64,000 bases of DNA from Capsicum annuum. Taxonomy: Eukaryota > Streptophyta > Magnoliopsida > Solanales > Solanaceae. The position numbers and the translations under genes are program-made. Where the stretch lies: contig NW_025856222.1 of NCBI RefSeq assembly GCF_002878395.1, positions 253,176 through 317,175 on the forward strand, in the 5' to 3' direction. The notes below the pieces were generated by a model, which was not told the DNA's origin, made no database searches, and saw only the letters and a list, made by a program, of their open reading frames with translations. Shown in pieces: positions 22,637 through 35,706 of this stretch (within the stretch, counting starts at the first letter, position 1; the number at the start of each line of letters is the position of its first letter).

Positions 22637-23300
22637 TCAAGATTCAATTTTTTTTGGTGCAAGAATGTAAGAACCCAAACTAGCAAGTGCGATCACCATC
22701 TCAATATAACCATTAATGTCATTACTCTCAAAATTCATAGTAATTATTGCAAGTTCTTCTATTCCAAGCCTCTCCTGAATAGGAGCTATCAATGCATCCT
22801 TGTTGACTATATCAATAATTGAGATCATATGCATATCCTTTGGTTGCTTCATGGATTGACATATATTAGATGTAACTTGCTTGTGATTTAACCAATGCTC
22901 ACCTAGTCACAAGGATTGGTCTTCCCAAGATAATGGGAACCTTGAAGTCAATCTCACAGTCAAGGACAACATAATCAGATGGAAAATTCAAGGATAAAAC
23001 CCTTACCAAAACATCATATAAAATTCTCATAGGCTTTCTAAAACATCATTCCACCATGATGAGTCTAAATAAAGTCAGTTTAGGCATACGAAAGTTAGTT
23101 TGGGCACCCCCAACCCTAATTGTTGATAAAATATTAGCAGTATCAAATTAATTATATCACCCAAGTGACATAAAGCTTTAGTAAAATTGAAAGACCCAAT
23201 GGTACAAGGAATCATTAAAGCTTCAGGGTATTTCTTTTTCTAAAATAATAACTAGAAAACTATTGTACAACAATGATGCACATTATCAATGGGATTAAAA
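22637..23300 (-). pseudogene. Protease and linker of E2
   Basis: The linker 22637-22852 is open and matches 4981-5289 of E1 (EERLGIEELAIITMNF). Upstream, FPSDYVVLDCEIDFKVPIILGRPILV (about 22905-22985, seen in pieces) is the protease strand and flap; the final ATGRALVD part is damaged. The active-site Asp-Gly cannot be read; the segment near 23140 is broken by stops. Confidence 0.7.
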
Positions 23301-23399
23301 CTCATAGTCCTCTACTTAGTCACTAAATCTTTCATAAAATTTTCACAATCTAGCATTTACTCAAGTGCATCATCTAAAGAGATGTTCACCGAGAATTCT

Positions 23400-25260
23400 T
23401 TCAACATTGAGAAGAATTTGTAGGACTTTCTTTTTCTTCCCCTTTGTCGTCCTAGCCTCCTTTTTTGTAACTGGAGCCTTTTCGAATGTAATTATATTAT
23501 TAGCCAGATTTCAGACCTGGCTACATCTCATCATATAACAATTATTAATTGCACATCATTTACAATAACTGTAGGCAGTCAACTTACCACTCCTAGTAGT
23601 AATCTCCATGCAATGACCATATTTTTTATTTTGGAAAGTTTTTCTTAGAAGTTTACCTTAAAGACACTAATTCATGGTGGCTAAAATTTGACCAAATTGC
23701 TACTCAAGCTGCTTAATAGTGGTAGCATATGATTTGAATTTTTGACTCATCCCAAAAATATCTTTTCTAAGCTTTTTGAGGCAGTCTTCAGTCTTATATA
23801 CCCCTTTCACCACATTAGTAAGAATGTTTTCTATCCTTGAATTACTAGAGTTTGTATTGCAATTCCTCAGTAGAACAACGAGACCACTTCTATCTTTGTA
23901 ATTATTCTTTGACTTCTAATCATCATCTGTCCCTCTACTTCTATCTATATACCCAAACCTATTGTAGTTATTATCTTTATAGTAGTTCTGATCTTGGTTC
24001 CCTTGACTAGAGTGCCAATTATCTTGATTGGACCCTTGTCCTTTGACACAAAAACCCTTCATTTGATCATAAAGATACTTATCCTTCTTCTAAAAATTAA
24101 AGTCCTTATGGATAGCTGCCTTAACTTGTGAACAAAGCATATTCACCTTTACCATCCCTATTGCTACAAATTATTTTATAACCATACTAATTTCAGTCCT
24201 TAGTTTGGCTAAATCTTGGTCTTCAGAATCACAAATCAAGCATTGTTCTGTAAATTTCCCTCTTATATAAGTACTGGTGGGCATGTTTACCTCTCGTGTG
24301 TGCCAACTCCAATTGGTTTTGGTAATCCTATCTAGAATCTCAGAAGCCCACTCCCATGTTAAATGCATAATTACTCCACCAGTAATAGTTTTTTCTATAA
24401 CCTTATTATTTGCATTCAAACCTCTATAGAACATCTCAAGAAATATATGGCTCGGTATTCTATAATTTGGGAAATTCTATAGATTCTTCTTAAACCTTAA
24501 CCAAGTTTCATACAATGATTACAAATGTAACTTCTTGAAGTTATAAATCTCATCTTTCAACTATAATATTCTACAAGGTGAGAAAAACCATTCCAAAAAT
24601 TGTGTCTTTATCTCTTGCCAATTTATGATCAACCATGTGGCATCTCTATCAACCATAAAGTGGCTTTTCCAGATAGAGAAAAGTGAAACAACCATAGTCT
24701 AATGGCATCCAAACTCACATAAGGTATGTTAGGAAGTGAAATTACCAACAAAATTTATCAGATGAAGATTCACATCAACAGTAAGAAGGCCTATGAACAC
24801 TCCATTCAAGTTTAGAATATGTATGATAGCACTGGTGATCTGAAACTTAGTTCTTGATGGCAATACTGGTGGAACAATATCAACCACTTCCATCTCAATA
24901 ATAAAGTCTGAATCATCATATGCATTATCAAATTGAGGAACACAATGCTGGGGAGGTTTTTGCCCCTATTTTTTCTTTCCCTATTTTGATCTTATGGCCA
25001 GCCGTCCTACTTCTGCTTGTCTAGTCGTGTTATCTCATAATGCTTGCCTAGAAGCTTTTTGTCTCTCATTCTATTCCATAACTAATCAAATGGTGGTACT
25101 CTAAAGTTTAATAAAGTCTATGAAGATGTCCTGGATAAATCAAGACTCGCTTATCTTCAACTCTTTTATTACGAACTCTATTATTAACCATTTTTCTTCT
25201 AACTCTTGGAGTGCTTTCAATTTCTAAATCAATTAAAGTTAGGACATCTCCTTGACTCAT
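23400..25260 (-). pseudogene. gag of E2
   Basis: The likely start is the ATG at 25260 (MSQGDVLTLIDLEIEST), about 105 bases after the primer site. Capsid text includes LHLINFVGNF, 'W..IKTQFLEWFF', IYNFKKL, MFYRGLN and YEI-like EWASEILDRITKTNWSWHTRE (24171-24434). The end shows EITTRSGKLT (about 23570-23600), as in E1. A Gln/Asn/Tyr-rich stretch lies at 23930-24060. Stops throughout make it a pseudogene. Confidence 0.75.
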
Positions 25261-25364
25261 TATTAGGAATGTACCGATGTGTGCATTAGAAATAACAAAA
25301 AGATTAAATACAGAAAACAAAAACCAATAATGACAAACCCAATCAATTAACTTCATAATTATAC

Positions 25365-25382
25365 TCCCCGACAATGATGCCA
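25365..25382 (-). promoter_or_regulatory. Decayed tRNA-Asp-type primer-binding site of E2
   Basis: The minus strand reads TGGCATCATTGTCGGGGA against the intact TGGCGCCGTTGCCGGGGA, the complement of plant tRNA-Asp. All four changes are C-to-T or G-to-A in CG or CHG contexts. It lies five bases inside the LTR end (TATATCA). Confidence 0.75.
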
Positions 25383-25387
25383 AAATT

Positions 25388-25498
25388 TGATATAGCCCAA
25401 ATTACACCTATGATAAAAGTATAAAGGGGTTATGGATTAAATATAGGACCCAACTAGGATAGGGTCGATCCTATGAGGAATAGCTCATTATATCTATC
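25388..25498 (-). repeat. Edge of the E2 5' LTR
   Basis: The plus strand starts TGATATAGCCC, so the LTR ends GGGCTATATCA next to the primer site. It continues for 111 bases until element B begins. A possible continuation right of B (31381 on) includes text with 'GAGTAGCTAAAC' on the minus strand at about 31590, as found in some Athila LTRs, but this is weak. Confidence 0.6.
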
Positions 25499-27690
25499 TG
25501 TGATGACCTGAGACTACCCCTTAGTCGTAACACGATGCTTAAGGCCAAGAGTGACCCCAAGCTAACCTATGATATAGTATCTGCTATGAGATATGAATAA
25601 AGAAATAATACAAATCATATGTAAAAACTAAACTAATGAGAAATTCTATTAAAATTTAATACTAAAAACAATAACTAATATGTCTAAACTGCTGATAAAA
25701 CTGAAAACAAGTCTAACTATCTAAAAGCCTCTAAAATATGAGGAGTTGATGGGACAAAGCCCTCAAGTAACATCGACTAGCAGAAATAAAGGGAGTACTA
25801 AAGATAACTTTAAATAAGTTATCCTCGATGGATGAAGAATCACCATAACTGCTATTGAGTGGCACTGGGATGACTTAGGGCGATCAGGGAATTGAATGTT
25901 TGAACCTATGTTATAAGACAACATAGAGCAAAAGAAAGTATGCGGTCAGAAATTTTAATGTACTGGTACATGAGGTAAGGACTAACTAGAGTACATATAA
26001 ATATTCAGCTTGATACATGAACATGTAAAACAAATGCAAGACCAAGTAAAATATGTACTAAAATAATCTATAAAACTAACTGAATGAATAACTAGTAAAC
26101 TGAATGCTTGGTCATGAAAACATGAACTTATATAATATGAATACTAAACTAAAACTGTGGGAGATATCATGTAATCGACATGCCCCAATTTGAGCTGATT
26201 AGGGTCTTACTTCTAACCCTAATTGGAGGGCTGTCTATACCTTAAAACGGGTACTAACACTGACTATGTAGATCTACAAAATTGGTGTCCCAACGAATTA
26301 GGGTATTAGTTCTCTACTGGAGGGTAACCTCTAAGAGAGTATTAGTCCTCTATTGGCGAGTGGTATCTCAAAACCTGTGTTGGCTATGTAGTTCTAAAAC
26401 TTAGGGGCTTCTACTAAAAGTCTCAGTCTTCTACTAGCGGGTGAGCCTTCATCCCTAGGTTCGCTCGGTGCTAAATCCTACTCCTAATTTAACTGATGGT
26501 GGTATTGATTAAATTTAACATGATTCACAACTGGTAATTGCTCAATATGAATATGACAATCTGAATATGAGGATAAAATCAAGATTTGAGTGACTTGTTG
26601 CTTGAAAATGGAAATATGCATAAACATATAGGTGTAGAGTGTTCATAACCCATCAACACTGAATAATACATTAAGTACAATAACATCATCATAGTACCGT
26701 AAGGATATACATGATTCTTAAACCCAAAACATTAGTATATTTTCACTAGACTTCTGAAATCCATGATTATAAGTATGGAAAGATGTTAAACATATAAGGA
26801 CAACATGTTCATATGGTTAAATTCATAAATTGATAATCAACATGGTTTCAACTAAACATGATATGGGTTACTAAGTTGATAAAGCATGTAAGAACATAAT
26901 TCACATAAGGAAACACCTTTTCATGGTTTGTATTCAAAACTATTAGGAGAAAGTTTTAATAAATTCATGCTTGACATTAAAATTTCATCAAAAGAGGAAA
27001 AAGGGTTTATGCTTGAAAAAAATAAAATCTTTAAGACTCAATGGGTGGAAGGAACCCATTGATGAATTTCTGACATATATGAATTTTCTTGAATTCTTGA
27101 AGAAAACTTGGAATTAAGACTTGGATGGGTGAATCCTTGGAAGAAGCTTTTGATTCTTTGTGTTCTTGAGAACTAGAGAAGACTAAATATCATTAAATAA
27201 TGATGAATACGGAAATTAATTCCCTTCTTGGATTTTATGTCGTGAATAGGGTGATTAAGGAGATGAAAAAAGACCAAAATTCCCCTTTAACTTAAAGAAA
27301 ATTGCCCTACTTCACACAGCCTTCATGATACGCTACCTATGGTAAAGGCTATGCTCTGTGACACGCTGCATATCATAGAGACTAAGCTCCATTACATGCT
27401 GTGTATCACAAAAACTAACCTCTGTGACATGCTGAAATTATAGAGGCTTACTGCCTCTATGGCCCAAAAGCACTCCAAACCTTTTCTGAAAATTCCAAAA
27501 CTCTCTTGGATGACCCTTTTAACATTCCTAAACATGTTTTGACTCATAAATTAGTGTTTTGAACTCAATAAGGGTAAATATAAAATATTTGAAACCTTGG
27601 GGTGTTAAAATGGCCATGTTACTTGAACTTAGTGTGAAATAATTGTGACAAATACCTAGAAGCTGGTCAAGGATCTTGTAGGGTATTGCA
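25499..27690 (-). repeat. 3' LTR of B
   Basis: 2192 bp; the minus strand starts TGCAATACCC and ends GGTCATCACA. A block of units of about 34 bp with GTGACACGCTG and GTATCAC words lies at 27320-27445, 245-370 bases from the LTR start. Confidence 0.85.
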
Positions 27691-27706
27691 ATATCTCCCC
27701 CTTGGG
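27691..27706 (-). promoter_or_regulatory. Polypurine tract of B
   Basis: CCCAAGGGGGAGATAT on the minus strand, identical to that of A2. Confidence 0.85.
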
Positions 27707-27919
27707 ATCATTCATCCCTAAATAAAATTGTTTAAGCTCAGATACTAGGAAGACTGAGATCATACACTGAATACTTATAAGATGAATCATGATTAAATAA
27801 TTGAATCTGAAACATGATGCATGTATTGAATTGAATTTATGAATACATGATATGATATAAGTATGGTTAGATAGTTGAGACACAAAATGAGAGAATTAGT
27901 TTTAAGGAAAAACCATTAC

Positions 27920-29200
27920 CTTAAGTAAAATCTAAATACATAGAGAAAAGATGGGGATACTAGGCTTGCATATCGGTTTTTACTTCCCAAGTAGCTCCTT
28001 CAATGGATTGATTCCTCCACAAAACCTTTACAAAGGCAACTCCTTTATTTCTCAACCTACGAATTTGATAGTCAAGAATTTAAACTGGGACCTCTTGTAG
28101 GAAAGGCAATTTCTCACTCCCACACCCTAAAAGAGAAAACTGAAGCTTGGTCACCAATGCATTTCTTCAACAAGGAAACATGAAACACTAAATGAACTGA
28201 TGTCAATTTTGCAGGCAACTCTAACTAATATGGTACCTTCCCAAAATAGTTCAAAATTCTATATAGTCCAACATAGCAGGGACTGATCTTCCCTTTCTTA
28301 CCAAACCTCTTCACCCCTTTTATGGGTAAAATTTTCAAATAAACCAAGTCACCAACATCAAACTCAAGATCTCTTCTCCTCACACCATCATAGGATTTTT
28401 GTCAGCTCTGGGTTGTCTTCCGCCTTTCTCGAATCAATTGAAAATTCTCCGTCCCCTCATACACTAAATCTAGCCCTATCAAAAAAGCCTCACCTATTTT
28501 AAACCAACAAATAAGAGATCTACACTTTTTTCCATAGATAGCCTTAAATAGAGCTATCTAAATAATGGAGGGATAGTTATTGTTATAGGAAAACTCAATT
28601 AAAGGTAAGTGGTCATCCCAAATATCCTTAAAGTCGATAATAAAAGACCTCAATATGTCCTCTAATATCTTAATGGTCCACTCTTCCTTACTATCTATCT
28701 GAGGATGGAAAGTTGTACTAAGATGGACTTTAGTACCGAGGACCTTCTGAAAAGCCTTCCAAAAGTGTGAGGTAAAATAAGTACCTTTATCGAAAATAAT
28801 GGTTAACGAAACCCCATGCAACTTTAACAACTCCTTGAGATAGGGTCTAGCATAATCTTCGGCTGAATAAAAGGTATGAACTAGTATGAAATGAACTTAC
28901 TTGGTAATTCTACCTACAATGACCCAAATCGAATCATGTAAATGATATATACAAGGTAACCCTGTATCAAAATACATATTCACCACCTCCTAATTCCAAG
29001 TGGGAATGCTAAAATCCTGAAGTGTGCCACTAGGCCTTTTGTGCCTAACCTTAACTTGCAGACAATTTGCACACTTAGCTATGAATTTTATAATATCTTT
29101 CTTCACACTATTCCACTAATAGACATCTGCATCTCACAGTACATCTTAGTGTCTCATGGCTGAATAGAATATAGTGCACCATGTGCCTCCACTAATATTC
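27920..29200 (-). pseudogene. Integrase with chromodomain of B
   Basis: The finger is broken but KKDIIKFIAKCANCLQVK keeps both Cys (about 29050-29105). In the core the first catalytic Asp has become Gly (IVGRITK, about 28905-28920). The second Asp (IIFDKGTYF) and the Glu (EEWTIKILED) remain in the open stretch 28558-28830. The end (27940-28110) resembles the A2 chromodomain text: QILD.QIRRLRNKGVAFVKVLW and GATWE. It is inactive. Confidence 0.75.
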
Positions 29201-29438
29201 TTTTCCTTAAACCATCCATATTCGAAACACATAACCTACCCTAACACCAAATCACACCATCTCCCCCTTGGGAGAAAACCACAACTATTTGATCTAGAAC
29301 TGATTCTTTCAACTTAATCAACATAGAATCTCTATCTTTCTTTTCTTTCAATCTAGCCACCAATGAAGATTCCAAACCATTCTGAACACATATACTATAT
29401 TTGGCCTAATCAACAAAATGAACACCTAATATAGCAAA

Positions 29439-29717
29439 CTAATGATCCTCATACAATAACTCCTTCTTATCCTCCTCAATATGCATAATATTTTTCATAG
29501 AGAATTTACAAAGGGCATTAGCCACTACATTGGCCTTACCCAGGTGATACGATGCATTCATATCATACTTTTTGAATAATTCAAGACACCTTCTCTGATG
29601 AAGATTTATATCCTTTTGAGTGAACACATACTATAAACTCTTATCATTCGTAAACACATCAACATGAATCCCATAAAGGTAATTCCTTTAAATATTTAAG
29701 GCAAAGACAACTGCTAC
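29439..29717 (-). pseudogene. RNase H tail of B
   Basis: VVFALNI.RNYLYGIHVDVFTNDKSL.YVFTQKDINLHQRR is the last third of RNase H, followed by the tether. It begins right at the breakpoint 29718, where truncated LTR sequence follows. Confidence 0.75.
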
Positions 29718-31380
29718 CAACTAAGTAAAACATGTACTGAAATAATCTATAAAACTGACTGACTGAATAGCTAGTAAACTGAACACTTGGTAATGCAAAC
29801 TAAAACTAATATAATTTGAATACTAAAATAAAACTGTAGGAGCTATCATGTAATCGACATTTCCCAATCTGGGTTGATCGTGGTCCAACTTGTAACCTTA
29901 GTTAGAAGGGTGTTAGTACCTTGCTATGGGTACTAACACTGGCTGTGTATATCGATTAAAATAGTATCCCAAAGGACTAGGATATTAGTCCTCTACTGGT
30001 GGGTGATCCCTAAGAGAGTGTCAGTCCTCTATTGGCGGGTGACATCTCATGACCTATATTGGCTACGTAGTTTTGGAACTTAGGGACTGCTACTAAAGGT
30101 CTCAGTTCTCTACTAGCGGGTAAGCCTTTATCCCTAGGTTTGCTTGATCCTAAATCTACTCCTAACTAAATTGACCCTGGTATTGATTAAATTTAATAGG
30201 ATTCACAACTAATAATTGTTTAACATTAATATGACAATCTGAATATGATGATAAAATCATGATGTAACTAACTTATTTCTTAAAAACAAAAACATGCATA
30301 AACATATATTTATTGGGTTTTCATAACGAACCAGCACTGAAGAATACATTAAGTACAATAATATTATCATAGTACTATAAGGATATACATGATTCATAGA
30401 CCCAAAACATAGTATATTTTCACTAGACTGCTGAAATCCATGTTTATGAGTATGAGAAGATGTTAAACTTATAAGGACAACATGCTCACATAGTTAAATT
30501 CATAAATTAATAATCAACATGGTATCAACTGAACATGATATGGGCGACTAAGTTTATAAATCATGTAAGAACATAATTCACATGGGGAAACACCTTATCA
30601 TGGTTTGTATTCTAATCTATTATGATAAAGTTTGATAAATTCATACTTGACAATGAAACTTCATCAAATGAGGAAAAAGGGTTTATGGTTGAAAAATAAA
30701 GGATCTGTGGGACTTAATGGGTGGAAGTAACCCATTGATAAATATCCCACAAACTTGAGTTTTCTTGAATTATTGAAGAAAATTTGGAATTGGGACATCG
30801 ATGGGTGAATTCTTGGAAGAAGCTTTAGATTCTTTGTGTTCTTGAGGATGCAAAAAGACTGAATATCGCTAACTAATAATGTATGGGGAAATAATTACCC
30901 TCTTGGGTTTTAAGTTATAAATTGGGTGATCATGGAGAGAGGAAGGACAAAAATTCCCCTTTAACTTTAAGGAAATTGCCTGACTTTACACAACTTTTTG
31001 TGATACGCAGCCCATCGCAGAGGCTAAGCTCCATGACACACAGCGTATTATTAAGACTAACCTTTGTGACACACTCCGTATCACGGAGACTAACCTCTAT
31101 GACACATTGAAATTGCCTAGTCTTATTTCCTCCATGGCCTAAAATCACTTCAAACATTTTTTGAAAATCCTAAAACTCTCTTAGATAACCCTTTTAACAT
31201 TCCTAAATATGTTTCAACTCATAAATCAATGTTTTGAACTCGAGAAGGCCAAAAATAGAATGTTCAAAATCTTGGGGTGTTAAAAAGGCCATGTCACTTG
31301 TACATAGTGTGAAATAATTACTTTGGGATGTTTAAACATGAAACAAATATTTGGAAGCTGGTCTAGGATCGTGCGATGCA
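29718..31380 (-). repeat. Truncated 5' LTR of B
   Basis: It aligns with 26040-27690 of the other LTR (for example the GTAATCGACATTTCCC and CTCTACTGGTGGGTGA segments) and ends GATGCA. A TATA-like TTATAAATT (30915-30923) lies about 460 bases from the LTR start. The word block at 31005-31110 includes near-inverted arms CTTTGTGA (31062-31069) and TCACGGAG (31081-31088). Confidence 0.8.
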
Positions 31381-34168
31381 ACAAATAGTTAGAAGCTGGC
31401 CATTTTTCATTCGTTACATATTTTTTATTGTAAGGATAAGGAGAGTTTTACGTTGTTAACTGTCAGAAATTTATCACATTAAAAATAATCACAATACATA
31501 CACAAAAACCCTTTGAGAATCATGTCATTCTTTGAACACTACTTTGTTCATCCATCATATTTTCCATAACCCTAGTTGTGATGTTTAGCTACTCATGATG
31601 GCAAGCACACAATAATAATTCTAAGAATAAAACATAATCATGAACTTACAAGAATAATATGAAAACCACAAATCTCACTTTGTACTTTAATAAACAACAA
31701 TATGCCTAAAAAAATGTAAACTGAAACAACAAACCTAATAGGAGAATTTATAGACATAAAGAAAACCTATCCTAAACATAATGGGATATGTTGAGTCGAC
31801 ACCTAGGACAAAGGTATGAATGATCTTTAGTAGATGCCACGATCATCCTTGGTGCTCGTTGGTTAATACTACCTTTGACCATATTTCAAATCTTTGCTAG
31901 GGCGATGCTGGTGATAAGCTCATTATTTCAAGGGACGATTGTTGAATCCTCTCATTGGTTTCACCTTCTTCTTTAACTATTTTGAACTTTCATCCCATGA
32001 TATTTAAGACAAATCCATTGTATCATCTAACGACCTAAGATCTTCTCATCTGATTTCCTTCATATTTAACCTCTGCAAGCACTATTTTTAGACTCTTTTC
32101 CCATGATCGATCTAATGATCGTTACGTATAATGATGATCATGGGATGTATCATCTAAAGCAATTCTCTATATCAACCAACAATATCTAGGAATGACCATT
32201 GTCAGATCCAATAGTCGTTGGTTGGCTACTCTAATGCCTCTAAGTCCTAATTTTGGTTAATCACTTTTCTGGTCCATTCAACCTGAAAGTACAATAAAAT
32301 CACAACATATTCACATCATGCCTTTGTACTAGCAATTTTTCCTTGTTTTAAGCATTGAAAGTACCATAAGACCATGGCACAGTATTGATCTGTGACTAAA
32401 CAAGTAGGAACCCATAAAAATCCATTTCCTAAGATAGAAATAGGACTAAATGTTATAGTATAGTGTATAAAAGTTAAAATCTTCCTCGATCAAAAAAAGT
32501 GAATGGTGATAAATGAATAGATAGAGAATGGACTAGAACCTGCGTAAATCTAAGTTTTCAAAGTAGTATTTCTAGTTTAAAATACTGTAACCCAATAATA
32601 AGAGTGGTACAACTTCCGCTTTATACACCAATTTCAGAGTAGAAAGTGGGAATGCATCCTTTTTATAAAATAGTTAGCAAAAACAATTGTTTCGTTGGAA
32701 TCATTCCACTAAATATATGTGAGCGCATACAAATGTATGCACTCCATCACCAATATCTAAAAATAAAAATATAAGCACCCTAACATCTATTAACTTCACC
32801 AATATCTAAAAATAAAAATATAAGCACCCTAACATCTATTAACTAAAGTTATAGCTCTCAGAGCACAGATAGCTTCCTTGGTATCTAATTGGTCTTATAA
32901 CCAAGGCCTTGGGCCCAAAAATTCTCAACATAATAGGATTAAATGTATCGTAATTAAGAAACAGAAAAAAATGAGAGGCATTATTCCACTCGAATAATTT
33001 ACATCAAAATATCATATTTATAGAAATGTACTATACCATATCCCTCACTGAGGATTACTAATGATAATCTACGGACATCATAGGTATATAATTGATCTTA
33101 ACAAAACCCTATGGCTATAACGAGTTTCAAGGCTATGGTTTAGACTACAATTCTATTCTAAGTTCCCCCAATTAGGTCAAATATCAACAACAAGATACAA
33201 ATAACCTTAAACTTGTCCTATAAACTTCCACCAAGCATATGATCTTTATAATACTCTATCTCATAAAGAAGAGCACATTGTAACCTATCTCATAGCTAAA
33301 TCATAGTATTGAACAACTTATGAACTACTTGTCTTCACTCTTCTATCTATGAATATTGCTACACTATCAAATTCATTATCTATACATTAATACAAACAAA
33401 ATGAGGCTCTTATTTCCCTATGAAACTCCAAACAAAAATCAGGTCAAAAATAAGCCTATGGGGCCTATTATCAGAATTCAAAAATTGATTATGGCACAAG
33501 ATCCCTCAAAGAACAAGGAATGTATGCTCAAAATTTAAGCAAAATCAGAGATCGATTGAAGCCTAAAACAACCCTAAAGTTAAGGAAATCGAGAATTAAA
33601 TTCTAGAAACTTCTAAGAAAAATAGATGGAATTAATGGGGAAAAACTTAAAATGATCAAGAGGTGTTGCATTAACTTAAAATAGACTTAATGGATGATAT
33701 CCCATGCTCTAAGCTCTAAATATAGTTAAATAAGACTTTAGAAATGGAGGAAAATTGTGAGGAAGAAGAATATATACATGGAGTTATTTTTACGATTGTG
33801 AGACACCCGATCGCGATCCCAAAGACTAGCTAAAAAACCTCATCAAAAGAAAGTGGAACATATCGTGACCACGATGCTTCACTGTACCATGCCTTCTCAA
33901 ATGTGGTTATTCCACCATGAAAGAAAAACAAATCTTGGACCATCCAGGCTAACTCCTCTTTACGGATGTGATGGCTAGCTTATGAACACAAAGGTCAAGA
34001 ATCCTTGACCGTCATGAATGTGGTCTAGGCCTTACAAACATGAAGATCAAATTTTGTTTACACTAGGTATTAATGCATTAAAAAATTCTAAGACCCATTG
34101 AACTTCGATTAGGTGCTCAGGATTTATTTCCTACCCTCTGGAATTTAGCATTCCAGCTCAATAGAACT
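31381..34168. other. Unassigned repeat-like DNA between B and C
   Basis: No coding text is recognised. Minus-strand text at 31540-31620 and 31780-32220 has the look of an LTR and may be the rest of the E2 5' LTR. At 33785-33900 there is a CG-word block (CGATCGCGATC, GTGACCACGATG) with a TATA-like TATATAT at 33767-33774 on its left, which suggests the promoter part of an unidentified minus-strand LTR. Confidence 0.35.
32747..32844. repeat. Perfect 2 x 49-bp tandem duplication
   Basis: The unit begins TCACCAATATCTAAAAATAA and is present twice without a mismatch (32747-32795, 32796-32844). Confidence 0.9.
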
Positions 34169-35702
34169 TGATGAGTGGTAATTTTACCACTCATTCGCAC
34201 TCTTTATTAATGGAAATTATCTTGTTTTGAATGATCAAATGAGACATAATTGTTATTTAATACACTAATATCCACTCTTTAAAGGTATAGGAGTTGAAAA
34301 GACAAAGAGATGTGGATTGGAGCTTAAAAGGATCAAAAGATAGCAGAGGAAGTGCAGCTGAAGACCTACAGTGAAATAACATAAGTTAGCGCGGTCACAT
34401 TCCATTGGCCAGGGTCGTGGTCAATCAAGATGGTCAATCCACAGCAACTGCATAAGTCAATCACGGTTGAGTGGCCGCAGTCACAACCAGACTTCCATGA
34501 TCGCGAATTTGCAAAAATGTTTAGCCCAAGGGAAAAACTATAATTGCATGCGTTGATCCCAATTTGAACAAAAAGACTCAAACCCTAATTTCATGTATGA
34601 CTCATTCTATTACATTCCTTCTTCCCTAAATTATTCTAAGTTTTTTTCTTGAGATTTTATGGCCTCCACTTTTGGAGAAGAAAATATTGTGTAAATTTTG
34701 GGTGAAGAATACATTGAATACTTTCTAAGTGGAAGATTTGCTCACTTCCATTGTTGATATTATGGGAGATCCAAGTTTGAAGTAACATTCGCTTAGATCT
34801 TCTACAACATTGATTCAATGGAGATTATGGGTATACTTATGCTTGTTTATCTTATGTGTATCTAAATATCCCTCTTGGGGTTATGGTGAATAGGGAATAA
34901 AGTGTGTGTGGGTTATGATTGTTAGCATCTATTTGGTAGTTCATGTTTATGGGTTCTATTATTGCTATGCTATTTTAGTTGGGATTTGATGGGTGAAAGC
35001 TCTAAATACTCACATGGGTTTGATGAGTGAAAGCTCCAAGCTCTAGAAAGTTTAATACCATTTTCAAAAGAAAGGTTTTAGGTGAACTTTAGGAATCCAT
35101 ATCATCCTCAAAAGAGGGATATGGGGACCAAAGAAATGATAGTTAATTATTTGTGTAGTTTGCTAAATTTTCACTATCTTAGACACAAGGGTGAATGTGA
35201 GGTTAACTATGCCATGGGTGTCATCCTAGAAATAGGGATGCCTTGATTGAGGTTGAGGTTGCTAACTGTTGAACACACCCATTAGGTATTCAGAAGAACC
35301 AATGGGTAAAAGTTTGGTGTTTTGTTGAAAGGCTAACATCAAAAATTATAACCAAGCCTACCCATATTTTAATTACTAAAGTGATATTGATAATTAGCTC
35401 CCACATGTCACTCCCTTGTAACGCCTAATTCCAAGATTTGTGCTTAATTGATAAAACTCTAATTATTCATAGCCTCAAATTTATACTAGAAAATTCTAAA
35501 AATAATTATTAGTGTAGGACCTCACCTCCCCTATTTTATCTTTTTGTAACATTTGTTTGAATTTAACTTATATCTATCATTTCAAATTAATTTGATCGCC
35601 ACTCATATTAATCCTCATGGATTTAACCCCAACTCCAAAGTTGGGTAAATATATTGAGATAATTGCCTTGCACTTAATTGATGTGTAAGTTGAACGTTAT
35701 CA
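34169..35702 (+). repeat. 5' LTR of C
   Basis: 1534 bp, roughly 88-90% like the 3' LTR by eye. A GCGGTCA-type word block lies at 34388-34510 and a possible TATA position (CTATAATT) at 34539-34546. Confidence 0.9.
34388..34510 (+). promoter_or_regulatory. CG-word block in U3 of C
   Basis: Repeated words on both strands: GCGCGGTCAC, GGTCGTGGTCA, TGGTCA, ATCACGGTTG, TGGCCGCAGTCAC, ATCGCGA. The 3' LTR has a matching but shuffled block at 41297-41400 (GGTCGCAGTCAG, CGCGGTCAAG, GCGCGATCG). Confidence 0.45.
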
Positions 35703-35706
35703 AAAA

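Larger units (their letters stand above)
21872..25498 (-). mobile_element. 5' part of an Athila/Tat-lineage element E2
   Basis: On the minus strand it has the LTR edge (25388-25498), primer site (25365-25382), gag, protease, linker and the first half of RT, and it is cut off in the RT palm at about 21880 where it meets E1. It is related to E1, since gag and linker are alignable by eye, but lies in the opposite orientation. The 5' LTR is interrupted at 25499 by element B. Confidence 0.75.
25499..31380 (-). mobile_element. Internally deleted Tekay-type element, family B
   Basis: One whole LTR (25499-27690), a polypurine tract, an internal remnant from chromodomain to RNase H (27707-29717) and a second LTR that starts abruptly inside the LTR sequence (29718-31380). 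Position 29718 corresponds to about 26040 of the left LTR, so the first roughly 540 bases of that LTR end, the primer site, gag, protease and RT are gone. The outer flanks (CTATC left, ACAAA right) do not match, so unequal recombination or a deletion shaped this locus. Confidence 0.8.

Noticed and set aside
31050..31157. Short ORF on the minus strand over the B word block (30930-31157)
   Set aside because: Opened by the repeated 34-bp units in the LTR, not a gene.
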